A DNA stretch of 64,000 nucleotides from Mesocentrotus franciscanus (Eukaryota > Echinodermata > Echinoidea > Camarodonta > Strongylocentrotidae): positions 5,950,827 through 6,014,826 of the forward strand of contig CP137682.1 in NCBI GenBank assembly GCA_037976565.1, written 5' to 3'. The notes beneath the pieces are model-generated. The model worked only from the letters and a program-made list of their open reading frames with translations. It was not told the DNA's origin and did not search any database. The position numbers and the translations under genes were made by a program. This document shows, one piece after another, positions 10,736-22,079 of this stretch (position 1 is its first letter; each line of letters starts with the position of its first letter).

Positions 10736-12390
10736 TGGTCACCCCCCCCCCTTTAGATCCGCCCCCGCTTCTTAATCTTCACAAAGATCAATCACTCAGA
10801 CGAACATATTAGAACAAGACGAGAAAATGCACCTTGACATAATGGCTTAGAAAAAGAAAGAAAGAAGGGGAAGAAAAAGAGGAAGAAGACGAATATATAT
10901 ATATATATATATATATACACGTATATATATCTCAGCACCCCCGGTGAAAAAATCGTTCCCAGGGCTCTGACAAACACAGCGCAGCTAGACGACCGCCGAT
11001 CTCGATTGTAGCTAGGCCTAGATCTACATGTAATGACGAGATGACGCCCATTTGGAAATATAGAGATAAACCTGCTCTTTCATATGACGCCTCGTTTTTT
11101 GAGTATCACCTTCAGGATCACAAGCAATGAAGGTTTGAATCTGGATTTTTAATTTATTACTTTCACCAATTTGGCATGATCGCGCAATGCCCGTACTAGA
11201 CGTAGACTGCATAGGGATATATGCGTGCAATCTCAATGGCCAACTAAGCAGGGAGCTGAGACTACAAGTTTATCAATACAGGCTTCGATAGCGTAAACAA
11301 ACTTGATTACCATGCCATGGGGGGGGGGGCGTTGGTTCAACACAATCCACGTTTTGCCGTCATACATTAGCTTATTAATATTTCCACCCTCTACCCCCTT
11401 GCTCTCATTTAACTATAGAAAATGGAATTGTGTACTACCACTTTTTTATTTTGATTAGTTTTACTTTTCACTGTAATTATTGTTGACTTGATGACCTGTT
11501 TATTATACTTCATTAACAGATATGCAAGTTATTGATTTATATATATATATATATATATGCATCAATTATGCAAAAGATTTATTGTATCCTATTATGGAAT
11601 ATGTTTTGTGAACTGGACAGTATCAATTAAACATCATTGACATTTAGGCCTGTACAAGCACACTCATGAATCGTAATATACAAACAAAGGTCCTCTATCT
11701 ATATTTGACATGATATATATCAATTCTCTACGCTATTAATTCTCTACACTATCAATTCCCAACACTTTAGTAAGTAAGTAAAAAAATACAACTCTAATGA
11801 ACTGGTGCATTGATAAATGGCACAGAACACGCAAAACATCAGTAAGCACAAAGTCATAAAATGGAATGTGTTGAAAATACTTACCAGAAGTCCAAACAGG
11901 TGATCATCGTAATTGGAAATGTGAAAAATCCCTGCAATGTGTTGAATTAATGAATCTCAGCTATGATTGATTGTATGACTGCATGCCAAAGAACCTGTAT
12001 CAGTATTTATATCTATATAAGCAATGAGTTTGAAGGAAGTCTCTGTCAACACCTTGTGATCTTTATTTCCTTTTCACGTAGCTTTTCCGTCCGCTCAGAC
12101 GTCCTGTGTTCAAAACAAGATGAAATGTGATCTCTCTTCAACTTAATATGATGAAGTCTCGAACAATTCCAACGAATAATTTCCTGTAATTATACAATAT
12201 TTTCATTAAAAGAACACTAAATGTATAATCTGGACATGATACTGAGAATATAAAGAGTGAAGTCATTAATGAAAAAAAAAAGATATTCCACTTTTCCAAT
12301 ATGTACACTTTCTCTATTATCGCGGAAAGGAAGTTGGTAAATGTCCTCATGATAAAGAACCATGTGTGTGTGTGTTTTGGGTTTTTACAG

Positions 12391-12556
12391 ACGTGTATCA
12401 ATCAGATATGATTATTTACGTCTGGGGACCGACCTTTAAACGTCACCATCCGAAAGACGTGACTCAGTTTCGAACCTGCGTTCTCGTCTGAATCAGTTGG
12501 TAACTTCCACTGTCAGCTGGATTACAGGCGCACGCCACAACGCCTAGTTGTGGCCA
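12391..12556 (-). repeat. SINE-like element with pol III boxes, unit A
   Basis: On the minus strand the segment begins near GTGGCGTGCGCCTGTAATCC, which resembles the 5' domain of 7SL RNA and its derived SINEs. It carries a box B-like GGTTCGAAAC about 50-60 bp further on. A copy exists at 26584-26749 through the segmental duplication. I infer a degraded pol III-derived SINE. It is not a functional 7SL gene, because nothing resembling the rest of that RNA follows. Confidence 0.45.
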
Positions 12557-12654
12557 TTAAGGCACAAAGTGTAATTGTCTATTCAGCATATTGAATATTG
12601 ATTGAGTTAGCCTGCAGAAATAAAGGAATACAGTAACTGAATATCATCAAATCA

Positions 12655-13116
12655 AAATGTTCCACCCTAATCTATGATAATGATAAAAATAATAAGAACA
12701 ACAATAACAACAATACAAAATAATAATGGTAATATTTTGTGTAAGTATTGACGCGATAAAATAATACAATAATATAATACCAATAATAGAATAATTAGAA
12801 CGATAACTGATAAAATAATAATCATAATAATAATTGATAATAGAATACTTATTCTAATAAATGATAACTAAATAATTATAATGATAAATGATGATTAAAT
12901 AATTATGATGAAAATAATTACATTATTATAGTATCATATAATAAAATGATCTAGGCTTTTCATGTCATAATACTCAACGAGAAATACAAGAGAAAATTAA
13001 TGTGAGTACATTGTAGACAAATTTTAGGCAGACAGCCTAGACGAACCTCGACATATTTCACCAGCAATCCTCTCTCTATTTAAATACATATTTATATATA
13101 TATATATTTATATACA

Positions 13117-13153
<37 letters not shown>

Positions 13154-13297
13154 TCAAATTCAAACTCAAGTATATTTATACAAATCTACGGTCGGATTAT
13201 CATCATACACGAACAACAATACATTAGGACAAAATACATACATTATTTGATACACAATACATACATTAGGTCAGAATACACCTAAGATATCAGGTAC
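12655..13297. repeat. AT-rich low-complexity DNA with (TA)n tracts
   Basis: A long run of ATAATA-type sequence (about 12660-12950) is followed by TATATA tracts at about 13090-13150. A CAAATTCAAACTCAAG stretch near 13152 resembles a retroelement 3' end. No gene is visible. The same region is at about 26850-27509 in unit B. Confidence 0.6.
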
Positions 13298-13351
13298 CAC
13301 TGGCGTACCTGAGGGGGCAGGGGCAGAGTGCCCCCAGACGGGCTCCAGGGA

Positions 13352-13595
13352 AACAAAAAGAAAAAGGGGGGAAAAGGGGAAAGGAAAAAAAAGGGAAAGA
13401 GAAAAAAGGGGAAAGAAAAGAAAAGAAAGGAAAGGAAAGAAAAGAAAAAGGAAAAGGGAAAGAAAACAATAAAAGAAAGAAAGAAAGAGAAAAAGAAAAA
13501 GGAAAAGGAAAGAAAAAGGAAGAAGAAGAAAAAGGAAGAAGAAGAGAAAAGGAAGAAAAAGGAAAAGAAAAGGAAAGAAAAAATGGGAAATTAAA
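13352..13595 (+). repeat. Polypurine (GAAA/GGAAA)n tract
   Basis: About 240 bp of almost pure A/G on the plus strand, made of GAAAA, GGAAA and GAAGAA words. It produces long basic or Phe/Leu-rich ORFs on the two strands that have no protein character. It lies inside the unit A-specific hAT-like insertion. Confidence 0.9.
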
Positions 13596-13899
13596 AAAAA
13601 GACCATGGCCGTACGCACCGGGGGCAGTTGATCCCAGATATTTTGAAAACGTACAGTTTTTTCTGAAAATGTTTAACGAAGCTCACAAGTAGTGTAGGCC
13701 TATACCAAATCCTTCAATTCTACTTTTTGAAATGCAAAAGTACCATCATGACCAGTTCGGTCGCTCGAACTCCCTCATCACTCCTTTCGCTTTTGAGTTT
13801 CTTCAAAAACTTTTTACGCATCTTTCCCCCTCCCCCACCAGAAAAATATTCCGCATACGGCCCTGAAAAAGACAAATGAAAATAGGAAAATATAAGTGA

Positions 13900-16400
13900 T
13901 ATAACAAATTCGAAACTATTCGCTGGCGCGAGCTGCTTGCTAGCCTATTTTGTATTAATTGTTTCACTTGCTCGTCCCCCTGAAAAAAGAAAAGGATTAG
14001 CATTGCCTAGAATACAATTGTGCCTGCCCCGACGGTCCCCGACCTTCAACGATGGCAACAATAACACCCAATTTATGAACCAAATGGTACTAAAAGACTA
14101 ATTCATTTTTCTCGCTCGCTACGCTCGCTCGCGAATAAATGGAATAGACATTGCTTTGAAAACAATTGTGCCCAACCTTGACCTGCAACAATATCATTAA
14201 AAATGGAAGTGTTTTTCGCCCTCTCGCCAAAAGGAATTGATATCGCGTTAAACGCGATTGCGCCCATCCCGACCTGCACCAATAAAAACAAGTTTATGTA
14301 TTAATTTCTATTAAAAGAGAATTGATTTTTTTGCTTGCTCGCTATGCTCGCTCGCCAAAATGGAATTGACATTTCTAACAAAATATGTGCGCCCCTTGCC
14401 TGCAACAATAATCCCAGTAAATAAGTACCAAACGTTATTTTAAGAGATATTGTTTCCTCGCTCGCCAGAATTGATGAATTGATTGATTTTAGTGATTGAT
14501 ATATGAGTTGATTTGTGTCACCCCGACCTGCAACATAAAGATCTATGTTTATATACCAATTATCATTGAAAGAAAAGAGTATTTTTGCTCGCTCGCTATA
14601 CGCTCACTCCCAAATATGTAATTAACATCGCCTTAAGCGCGATTGTGCTTGCCCCAACTTGCAGCAAATCAGTAAAAAAATAATAATAAGGCCCCGACCT
14701 GCTAGGGTAGATGTTAATCTATGTTCCAATCATCATAAGACAATTATATTTTACGCTCGCTAGCCGAATGGAATTAACATCATCTTAAAACATGATCGTG
14801 TCCACTCCAACCTGCAACAAAAAACTTAAGTTTACGTACCAATTATTATTATTGAAAGAATAGTGTATTTTCCAGCTTGGTTCGAGCTTGCTTGCCATAA
14901 TGGAATTAACATCGCCTTCATGATTTTGACCGCCCTGACCTGCAACAATAAACCAAGTTCATGTACTAATCAACATTAAAAGAAAATTAACTCTTTTTTT
15001 TACCCTCTCTTGCTACGCTGTCTTTACAATTAACATCGCCAACAAACCTACAACAAATTACCAGTTAATAATTATGTACCAAACGTTATTCAAAGAATAT
15101 TTGGTTTGCTCGCTAGCTACGCTCCTCGCCAAAATGGAATTAACATCACCTTAAACATGATTGTGTAAGCCCCGACCTGCAACAAAAAACCTGAAAGTTA
15201 TGTACCAATCATCATTAAAAAAAAATTTACGCTCGCTCGCCAAAATAGAAGTAACATCGCTTTTACTATAAATCACGCTTGTGCCCGCCCCAATATGGAA
15301 CAATGAAACCAAGTTTATGTACCATGTTCTCACTAAAAGTAAAAGAGAAGTGATTTTTTCGCTCGCTCGCCGAAGTGGAATTATGCTTACATTACTAACA
15401 AATGTGCCCGCCACTGACCTGCTACAATATCATTACAAAGAGAGATGTGGGTTTTTTTGCCTGCCCGCCAAAATGGGATTGACATTGGCTTAAACATGAT
15501 TGTACCCACCCCGACCTGCACCAATTCATTGAGGACAATTGAACCAAGTTTAATTGGCAATTATTAAAACAAGAAGCGATTTTGTTTCTTGCTCGCTACG
15601 CTCGCTCGCCAAAATGAAATTAACATCGCTAACTGTGCCCGCCCCAACCTGCAACAACCAGTTAATAATTATGTACCAAACGTTATTCAAAGAAGTTTTG
15701 GTGTGCTCGCTCGCCAAAATGGAATTAACATCACCTTAGACATGATTGTGTAAGCCCTGACCTGCAACAAAAAACCTGAAATTTATGAACCAATTATCAT
15801 TACAAAATTTTGCTCGCTCGCTACGCTCGCTCGCCAAAATAGAAATAACATCGCTTTTAATAATCACGTCTCTGTCATGGAACAATGAAACCAAGTTTAT
15901 GTACCATGTTCTCAATAAAAGAGAAGTGTTTTTCGCTCGCTCGCTACGCTCACTAGCTAGCTCGTGGAATTATGTGCCCACAACTGACCTGCTACAATAT
16001 CATTAAAAAGAGAAATGTAGGGGGGTTGCCTGCCCGCCAAAATGGGATTGACATTGCCTTAAACACGATTGTGCCCGCCCCCGACCTGCAACAATGAAAC
16101 AAATTTTATATAGCAATTCATTGAGAGAAAGGTTTATTTTCGCTCGCTAGCTAAAATGGGTGTAAAATCACCCTAAACACAATATTGTTCCCGCACCCGG
16201 TCTGGGACAATTGAACCAAGTTTAAGTGGCGATTATTAAAAAAGAAGTGATTTTTTTCTTGCTCGCTACGCTCGCTTGCAAAAATGAAATTAACGTCGCT
16301 AACAAATGAATGTGCCCATCCCGACTTGCAACAATACCAGTTTATATACCAAACATTACTTAAAGATATTTTTTTGCTCGCTCGCTCGCCAGAAGTGAAA
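13900..16400. repeat. Degenerate ~100-130 bp tandem array with GCTCGCTCGC core
   Basis: Twenty or more imperfect units each contain, in order: a GCTCGCTACGCTCGCTCGCC-like core; AAAATGGAATTAACATCGC; a GTGCCCGCCCCGACCTGCAA stretch; and AAGTTTATGTACCAA with CATTAAAAGA. Spacing between successive GACCTGCAAC anchors is roughly 100-130 bp. The array fills most of the hAT-like insertion. Small Arg/Ser/Leu-rich ORFs through it are by-products. Confidence 0.8.
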
Positions 16401-16791
16401 ATTTGCATCGCCTTTTTTGTTTTGTTTCGGTCGCTTGCCCCCCCTGACGGAGTACCCCAGATACGCCACTGTCAGGTACATGTACATGGTTGTAAGTAAA
16501 TTGAAGGTAATTTAGAAGTAATAGCCCTCATTTTCAAAGTATATGGGTATTTAAAGCGAGAACAGAATTATTAATTTTATTTCTTTATTTTATTTTATTT
16601 TATTCATTATCTTTTTGCAATCTAGAATTTGAAATGCAGGATTACTTTTAAAAAGAAGTAGGAACAACAAAAAGTATGGATATTTTGTTTCTTATATCGA
16701 AATTTTACAAGAATTGAAAGTATTTACAATAGAGAGCTACCAGCCTTAAACTATAATCAGTACATTACTAATCATTACTAGTACATTACTA

Positions 16792-16990
16792 TTATCTGTA
16801 CAAAACTTTCAGACGAGAATTCGCTTTTTTTACAACTGATTCTACTAAAGTTGAAAATGAAATTGCGCTAGCCAACTCAATGCCTAAATACTTCACAGAT
16901 TCTTTTCTCTTGATTACTTGATTATTGAGTGTCATTTTGAATTCAAATTACTTTTTAGAACTACTTTTAGAACAACACAAAATAACATAA
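16792..16990 (-). mobile_element. LINE RT fragment at the A/B junction
   Basis: The minus-strand translation has KESVKYLGIELASAISFSTL and ends at NSRLKVLYR, where the sequence changes abruptly at about 16790. The fragment fills the junction between the two duplicated units (16771-17043). It is the same RT segment as at 3213-3360, but in the opposite orientation. Confidence 0.65.
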
Positions 16991-17953
16991 CAGTGAACGT
17001 AGTTACAAAGAATTCATTTAAGCTAATATATATCAAGATGTATAGTTATATACTTCATATTGGTCTAACAAATTTTTGTTCATGTCTTTATTATCATTTC
17101 GTTTTATTTAAATGGCATCCGTTCTCGAAATGGTATTTTTGTATTGCCCGAAGGCCGCAAGACTAGAACATTTTTGAGAAAAAGAGTGTATATGGAATAC
17201 ACTTCATTGAAGCGAATTTTAAATGGTATGTCAATTTTGTATTGGATGTGACCCTTTTTCACGCATGGCCTAACTTCACGCACAGTTCTATATCTCAAAA
17301 GATTGCGAAAATCTGATACCACCAATAGAAAGAGGAACCTAACATTACCTTGTGACAAAATTCGCTTCGGAAATTAGTGTGAAAAGATGACAATATTGAT
17401 AAAAGATCCGCAATATTTTTAGTTCGATCTTTAAATGAACTTACCGACAAGGGTCTGGAAATCTATTTTCGAAGGAAGATGTCGTTCAAATTGTAAGCAA
17501 AAGAAGTTATACCAACTGCTTGTAATGATACTTTGACTTGTAATTGATGCGATCCGCTTACTTGTGATGGGTCGCTTTTTCCTCTATTTATTTATTCATT
17601 TATTTATTTATTTATTATAAATCAGCTGTAAACTCTCGTGCACTATATAGGTAACGATTCGTTTACGACTTGTTTGCATGACTTTTTTCTGAAGTTACTG
17701 CGTTTGCCGATCTGGAACATCGAAATATGAAATCGCGATTCCTCTGGAATTCTTTTGTCGATAAATGTTCTAGTTGCATCAATTTGTAGTCTAAAGTTTG
17801 ATGTCTATATTTACTGTAACTGATCTAATTAGATAGATCGTATATCACATCCATATATTTCATCTTAAATGTGCGCGAACTTTGCTGACCCCATCTTAAA
17901 TACCTTCATCTAACCATGCTAAAATACGCTGTCTGGTTTCATACTGGTTTTTT

Positions 17954-20719
17954 CTAAGTTGGAAGAGTGTCATTTATTTGCCTGTTTGCCTTCATCAATT
18001 TCGTAAACTTAGCCCAGAAGAGAATCTGCCAGTCTCTGTTCTCAGACCACAGGAAATATGGTTTGTTCTTGCTGAGAAAAAGCCTCATGAGATACGGCAG
18101 GTGGTTGTCGGGAATATCCTCAACGAAAACCAGCACTAGTTTTTCGAAACCGACCTCGTTCATGTGATCGACAGCCATGTGAAATTTGTTAATGAAGGTA
18201 TGATCACGAACGGCTGTGTTACTTACGATGAAGGCCACTTTAAAACTGTTCTCCACTAACTCGATGACAGCGTCCATGTAGAACATCCCAATGACCAGAT
18301 CCCGGTCACCATACGCAATCCTCTGAAACTCCGGTAAAGCGTTATCGATGCCGGGCTGGAAAACGCGCTCGACCCATTCTTCATCGTCGTCGCTGTAGAT
18401 GACGTTGAGGTCGTGCTGAAAATCCTGATGCTCACGAGCATCTTCGAACTCGTTGAAACCAAGCACGGCTAGTTTTAAATAATATAAATTGTAGTTGATC
18501 TTCCAGCGATAGTAATAGGTGACTGCTACGACGAAGATAAGCCCTAAAACGATAAATGGGATGAAAGCCAAGAGGATGATGTTTGGGCCACAGTCGTTGC
18601 TGTCGGGTCGAGAGCTGAGAAGCCGTTTGCCGATAAACCTTTGAATGGAGGTAGGAGAACAGATCGTCTTATTTGGATTCACCAAGGTGAGATTACTGGT
18701 ATCTAAGTACGACTGAAACCACTGAAGCTCACAAACGCAAGACAGTGGATTATTCGAGAGATCAAGCATCACCGTGGGTAAGATTGTTCCCCTATGAACA
18801 ACTGATATGAGATTGTGTGAAAAGTACACATAAGATATTTTAGGAGTATGCTTGAAAAGGTCCACTTCGAATTCTTTGATGGCATTGTTATCAAATAGAA
18901 GTGTTCCTAAGAATTGTAATCCGAAGAAATGAGAGGCAGACAGGACTTTGATATTGTTGTGCGTAAGGTAAAGATACCTAAGAGATGCCAGGTTTTTTAA
19001 TAAACCTACAGGTAGCTCGATAATTCCACATTTCTCCAGGAGTAGTCTGGTTAATGAAGTCAGATTCTGAAAGGTCCCTGGTATTAAACCATTCAAACTG
19101 TTTGAACTCAGTGATAGATACTCCAGACCGAACAATGTGTCAAGAACTGAAACGTTTCGTACATTGTCCCAGAGTATACTTGGTGTCAGTAAGGTCTTTC
19201 ATAGCTTCAGCGTCTTCAGAAATGTCAGACCTTTAAAGAAGACAATATTGGGTTTCATACTTGATCCAGAGAGATCGAGGGTTATCAAGTGGGTGAGATT
19301 CCGAAAAGGTCGACCCATGCCACCCCCAATGTGGTCAAGCGATTGCAGAGTCAGCGTTTGCAAGTTTTCTACACCTATAAATGCATTATTTTTTATAATA
19401 TTGATGGGATTTGAAGATATTGCCAACTCCGTTAAATTTGGCAGGCCGTAGAAGGCTGCATCGGCAATATGGAAAAGTCTGTTGGTTTTAAGATCCAGAT
19501 TCAGCAGAGAAGGAATGTCCCACGTGATTCCGATTTCGTTGATTTGATTGTTGGTAAAATCCAAGACTTGAAGTGATCTCAGCCCCTGGAAAGATGTCGT
19601 TGGAAGGTATAAGAATTTGTTTTCGGTAAGGATGATCTTCTGGATTCGGGTCAAGGGTTCGAATATTTCTCTTCTTACTGTAGTCAGTCGATTTGAACGC
19701 AAATCAAGAAACTCTAGGGCCGTCATGCCCGCGAAGGAATCATTCTCAATGGATTTCAACTTTCCTTTACCAAGATCAAGCGATCTTACATAGCCCATCC
19801 CGACAAAGGCCATCGATGGTAGAGCAAACATTTTGGTACCTGAGAGAACAACTTTTTCCAAGGGGGGTAGATCCGCACATGGAGTGGTGTTAATGAAGGG
19901 GTAAATGGTTTCAAGTTGATTCGTTGATACATCCAAATTTGCTAGGGATTCCATACCGAGGAAAGGATATATGCTGAAATTGTGTAGGAGGTTATTAGAG
20001 AGTACGAGATTCTTAGTCAACTGAAGGTGGCCAAAAACACAATCTGGTAGTGATTTCAATTTATTATAAGGGATACGAAACAAGTCAATGTTGATGGTTT
20101 TAAATGGTGAGAACTGGTCTGAATGGAGAGCTGTGATGTTGTTCCTTGATATGTCAATGGTTTCAACGTCTGGGCTTTTAAACCCTGTAAAGTTGACAAT
20201 TCCAATCTGATTAGCTCTCAGTATTACGCTTTTCAAGCCAGTTGCGCCACGAAGTGCCAGAATAGGAACAGAGGAGAAGAGGTTTTTGGTGAAATCTACA
20301 ATTTCCAGATCCCGGTTCTTGTGAAACAAATCGGTGGGTAGTTCTACCAAGCTGTTTCGAGACAGTGAAAGTTCTTGAAGCGACAGCAAGTAATCGAAGG
20401 TCTCTTCTTGGATTGAACTCAAGCCGTTCTGATTCAAGTTCAGTTTCCGTAGATGCGGGAGATGCCAAAATGAAGATCGGTTAAGATGTTGTATTTCATT
20501 GTTCGTAATGACCAGTTCGGTTACGGCATCTGGAATGTCACGAGGAATGCTCTTTAACCCCAGATCGGAGCAATCTGCGACCAATCCATCGCTTATGTGA
20601 GACAACCGACATTGTGATGAATGTATGAGACTAACAATAGATTCACCATCCACGACAGCCAATGATGCAGCGCTGACTATCAGGTGTAAAAGAACAACCG
20701 ACATCCTGGCTTCCAACAT
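17954..20719 (-). pseudogene. Toll-like receptor copy with a nonsense codon at 507
   Basis: The reading frame is exactly as long as the unit A gene (2766 bp) and has no indel. It is broken by one TGA at 19199-19201, where unit A has CGA (Arg507). The change is a C-to-T transition at a CpG on the coding strand. Upstream the frame encodes 506 residues (signal peptide and LRRs). Downstream it remains open through the remaining LRRs, LRRCT, transmembrane helix and TIR. I count about ten other amino-acid differences from unit A, all after residue 365, including RDLVIG for RDLAIG in the TIR BB loop. It could be a young pseudogene, a segregating null allele, or a source of a secreted LRR fragment. 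An assembly error is possible but needs only one base. Confidence 0.9.
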
Positions 20720-21642
20720 GATCCAGGTGATTCAATCACTCGTTTTCTTGAATCGTTTCCTGATAATCAATCGCCTATTTTCTACCTGTGGTAAATGAAA
20801 GGGATAAGCGATACAAAGGTAATGTATATCAAATTATTTTCAATGATGCAACAACCCGTAGTACATGTACATACCGAGGGCATAGGTTCACGACCCCCTC
20901 CCGTGGCATATGGAGGGGGTTCGAGCCAGCAAGCATACATAAATTATTATATTTTTATACTTTAGAAATCTAGCCATCTGATTGGTCGAAATTGGAGTCG
21001 TGATTTCAAGCCATGCCCGGCCACTCACAGGAATAGCAATAGCCCACAGGGCATAGTTAAAAGTTTGTACCCTCATCCTCATTATCCTGCGATCCCCATT
21101 GGTTTACTTAGTTTGTGCGGAGCGCGCTCGGCATTCCATACATTTTTTGTGCGAGTAATTTGGTTTCTACAAACACCATGGCCCTGGGAAGCGGGGGTGC
21201 TGGGGGTGCTGAAGCACCCCCGGAAATTTTTAAGGGGGTGCGCAGCACCCCCTGCAAATTTTTTTGTCACACAGCCGACAGCCACAAATGACGCTTTTTA
21301 TTTTTTGTTATACTTTCTTTCACAAAATCCTATAACATGTATCCCTAGCTGACACGCGACCCAATAATACTCGCGACAAAGCATACCATATATTTTTATG
21401 TAACAAGTCAAAGATGTATATAGCACACGTTAATCATTTTCTTTAATAATGTGGAATAGGGGAAATTCGACAACATTATTAATCAAATAATAATCGGCTC
21501 CGATCATAGTCAGCATGCTGCATGCATAGCAAAAAAGTCTTAAATTTGTTTCCAGGTTCACAGACGGCCCAGCTGCTCCATAAGCCAAACGAACATGACT
21601 TTTGTTAATGAATAGAAGAAATGGTGAAGTATGTTATTACAT

Positions 21643-22079
21643 TATATCGGGTGGCCCCCAAAATCGGAATACATGTAGTTGACTTTTTAGGACTTTGCTC
21701 TGATCAACAGTTATCTTTTGTCACCTTGCTGGATAGAATAACTTTTCAACACCTTTTCAACACCAAGATCATTACATTTGGTTGAAAACTTTTTATTTTA
21801 CGAGTAATTTCTTATGGACTGTCATTTTCGAGATTTGCCATTGATTTGTCATCGTGCTTCGAAACTCTGGAAATCGGGCAAATTCCGAAAATGACAGTCC
21901 ATTAGAAATTACTCATAAAATAACAAGTTCTCAACTAAATTTGATGATCTTGGTGTTATTATAATGGGGAGAAGTGCTCTATCCAGCAAGGTGAATTGGT
22001 AAAAAAAGATGATTAGAGCTAAGTCCTGAAAAAATCGACTGTATCGAGTGATCATTTTTTTTGTGGGCCACCCGGTATA
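21643..22079. mobile_element. Foldback MITE, unit B copy
   Basis: Counterpart of 8023-8455, with the same TATCGGGTGGCCC and GGGCCACCCGGTA termini. It differs by a GGTA-type small indel near 21998. Confidence 0.65.

Larger units (their letters stand above)
9893..10767. mobile_element. Nested hAT-like segment with tandem units and zinc-finger remnant
   Basis: The left end is CAGGGGCGGATCTA. The right end is TAGATCCGCCCCCG, the inverted counterpart with one mismatch. CAGGGGCGG is a common hAT terminal sequence. I could not find a matching 8-bp target duplication (AAACTATT against CTTCTTAA), so the boundaries or the class are less certain than for other elements here. Inside are a zinc-finger-like remnant and four tandem units. 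The unit B copy is at 23519-24400. Confidence 0.5.
7557..10969. mobile_element. 3.4 kb hAT-like element, copy in unit A
   Basis: The element is bounded by an 8-bp direct repeat ACAAACAC (7549-7556 and 10970-10977), the target-site length of hAT elements. The imperfect terminal inverted repeats are CATGGCCCTGGGAAGC on the left and the reverse complement of CAGAGCCCTGGGAACG on the right. A GGGGGTGCTG motif sits just inside both ends. No transposase ORF is visible, so it is non-autonomous or gutted. It contains a mariner-like foldback (8023-8455) and a second hAT-like segment (9893-10767). The same element with the same target duplication is in unit B, so it was inserted before the duplication. 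Between about 8500 and 9890 I see only AT-rich non-coding sequence. Confidence 0.7.
13298..16471. mobile_element. 3.17 kb hAT-like insertion present only in unit A
   Basis: The termini are CACTGGCGTA on the left and TACGCCACTG on the right, inverted with one mismatch. They are flanked by a perfect 8-bp duplication TCAGGTAC (13290-13297 and 16472-16479). Unit B has the uninterrupted site ATCAGGTACATG at 27501-27512. Inside are a polypurine block (13352-13595) and a long tandem array (about 13900-16400). No transposase ORF is seen. This is the clearest insertion in the window because the empty allele is also present. Confidence 0.85.
3421..16771. repeat. Tandem segmental duplication, unit A
   Basis: From about 3421 onward the sequence aligns collinearly with 17043 onward, and the similarity lasts to about 16771 here and 27810 in unit B. 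Both units contain the TLR gene, its 5' flank, a 3.4 kb hAT-like element and an AT-rich distal part. The size difference is explained by a 3174-bp insertion only in A (13298-16471) and about 580 bp only in B (24929-25510). By eye the match is about 98% or better over most of the length. Confidence 0.9.

Noticed and set aside
13271..13618. Long Phe/Leu-rich and Lys-rich ORFs on the two strands
   Set aside because: Both are produced by a polypurine tract inside a transposon.
13900..16400. Possible CRISPR-like array
   Set aside because: Units are degenerate along their whole length with no constant repeat and variable spacer pattern, in a eukaryotic transposon.
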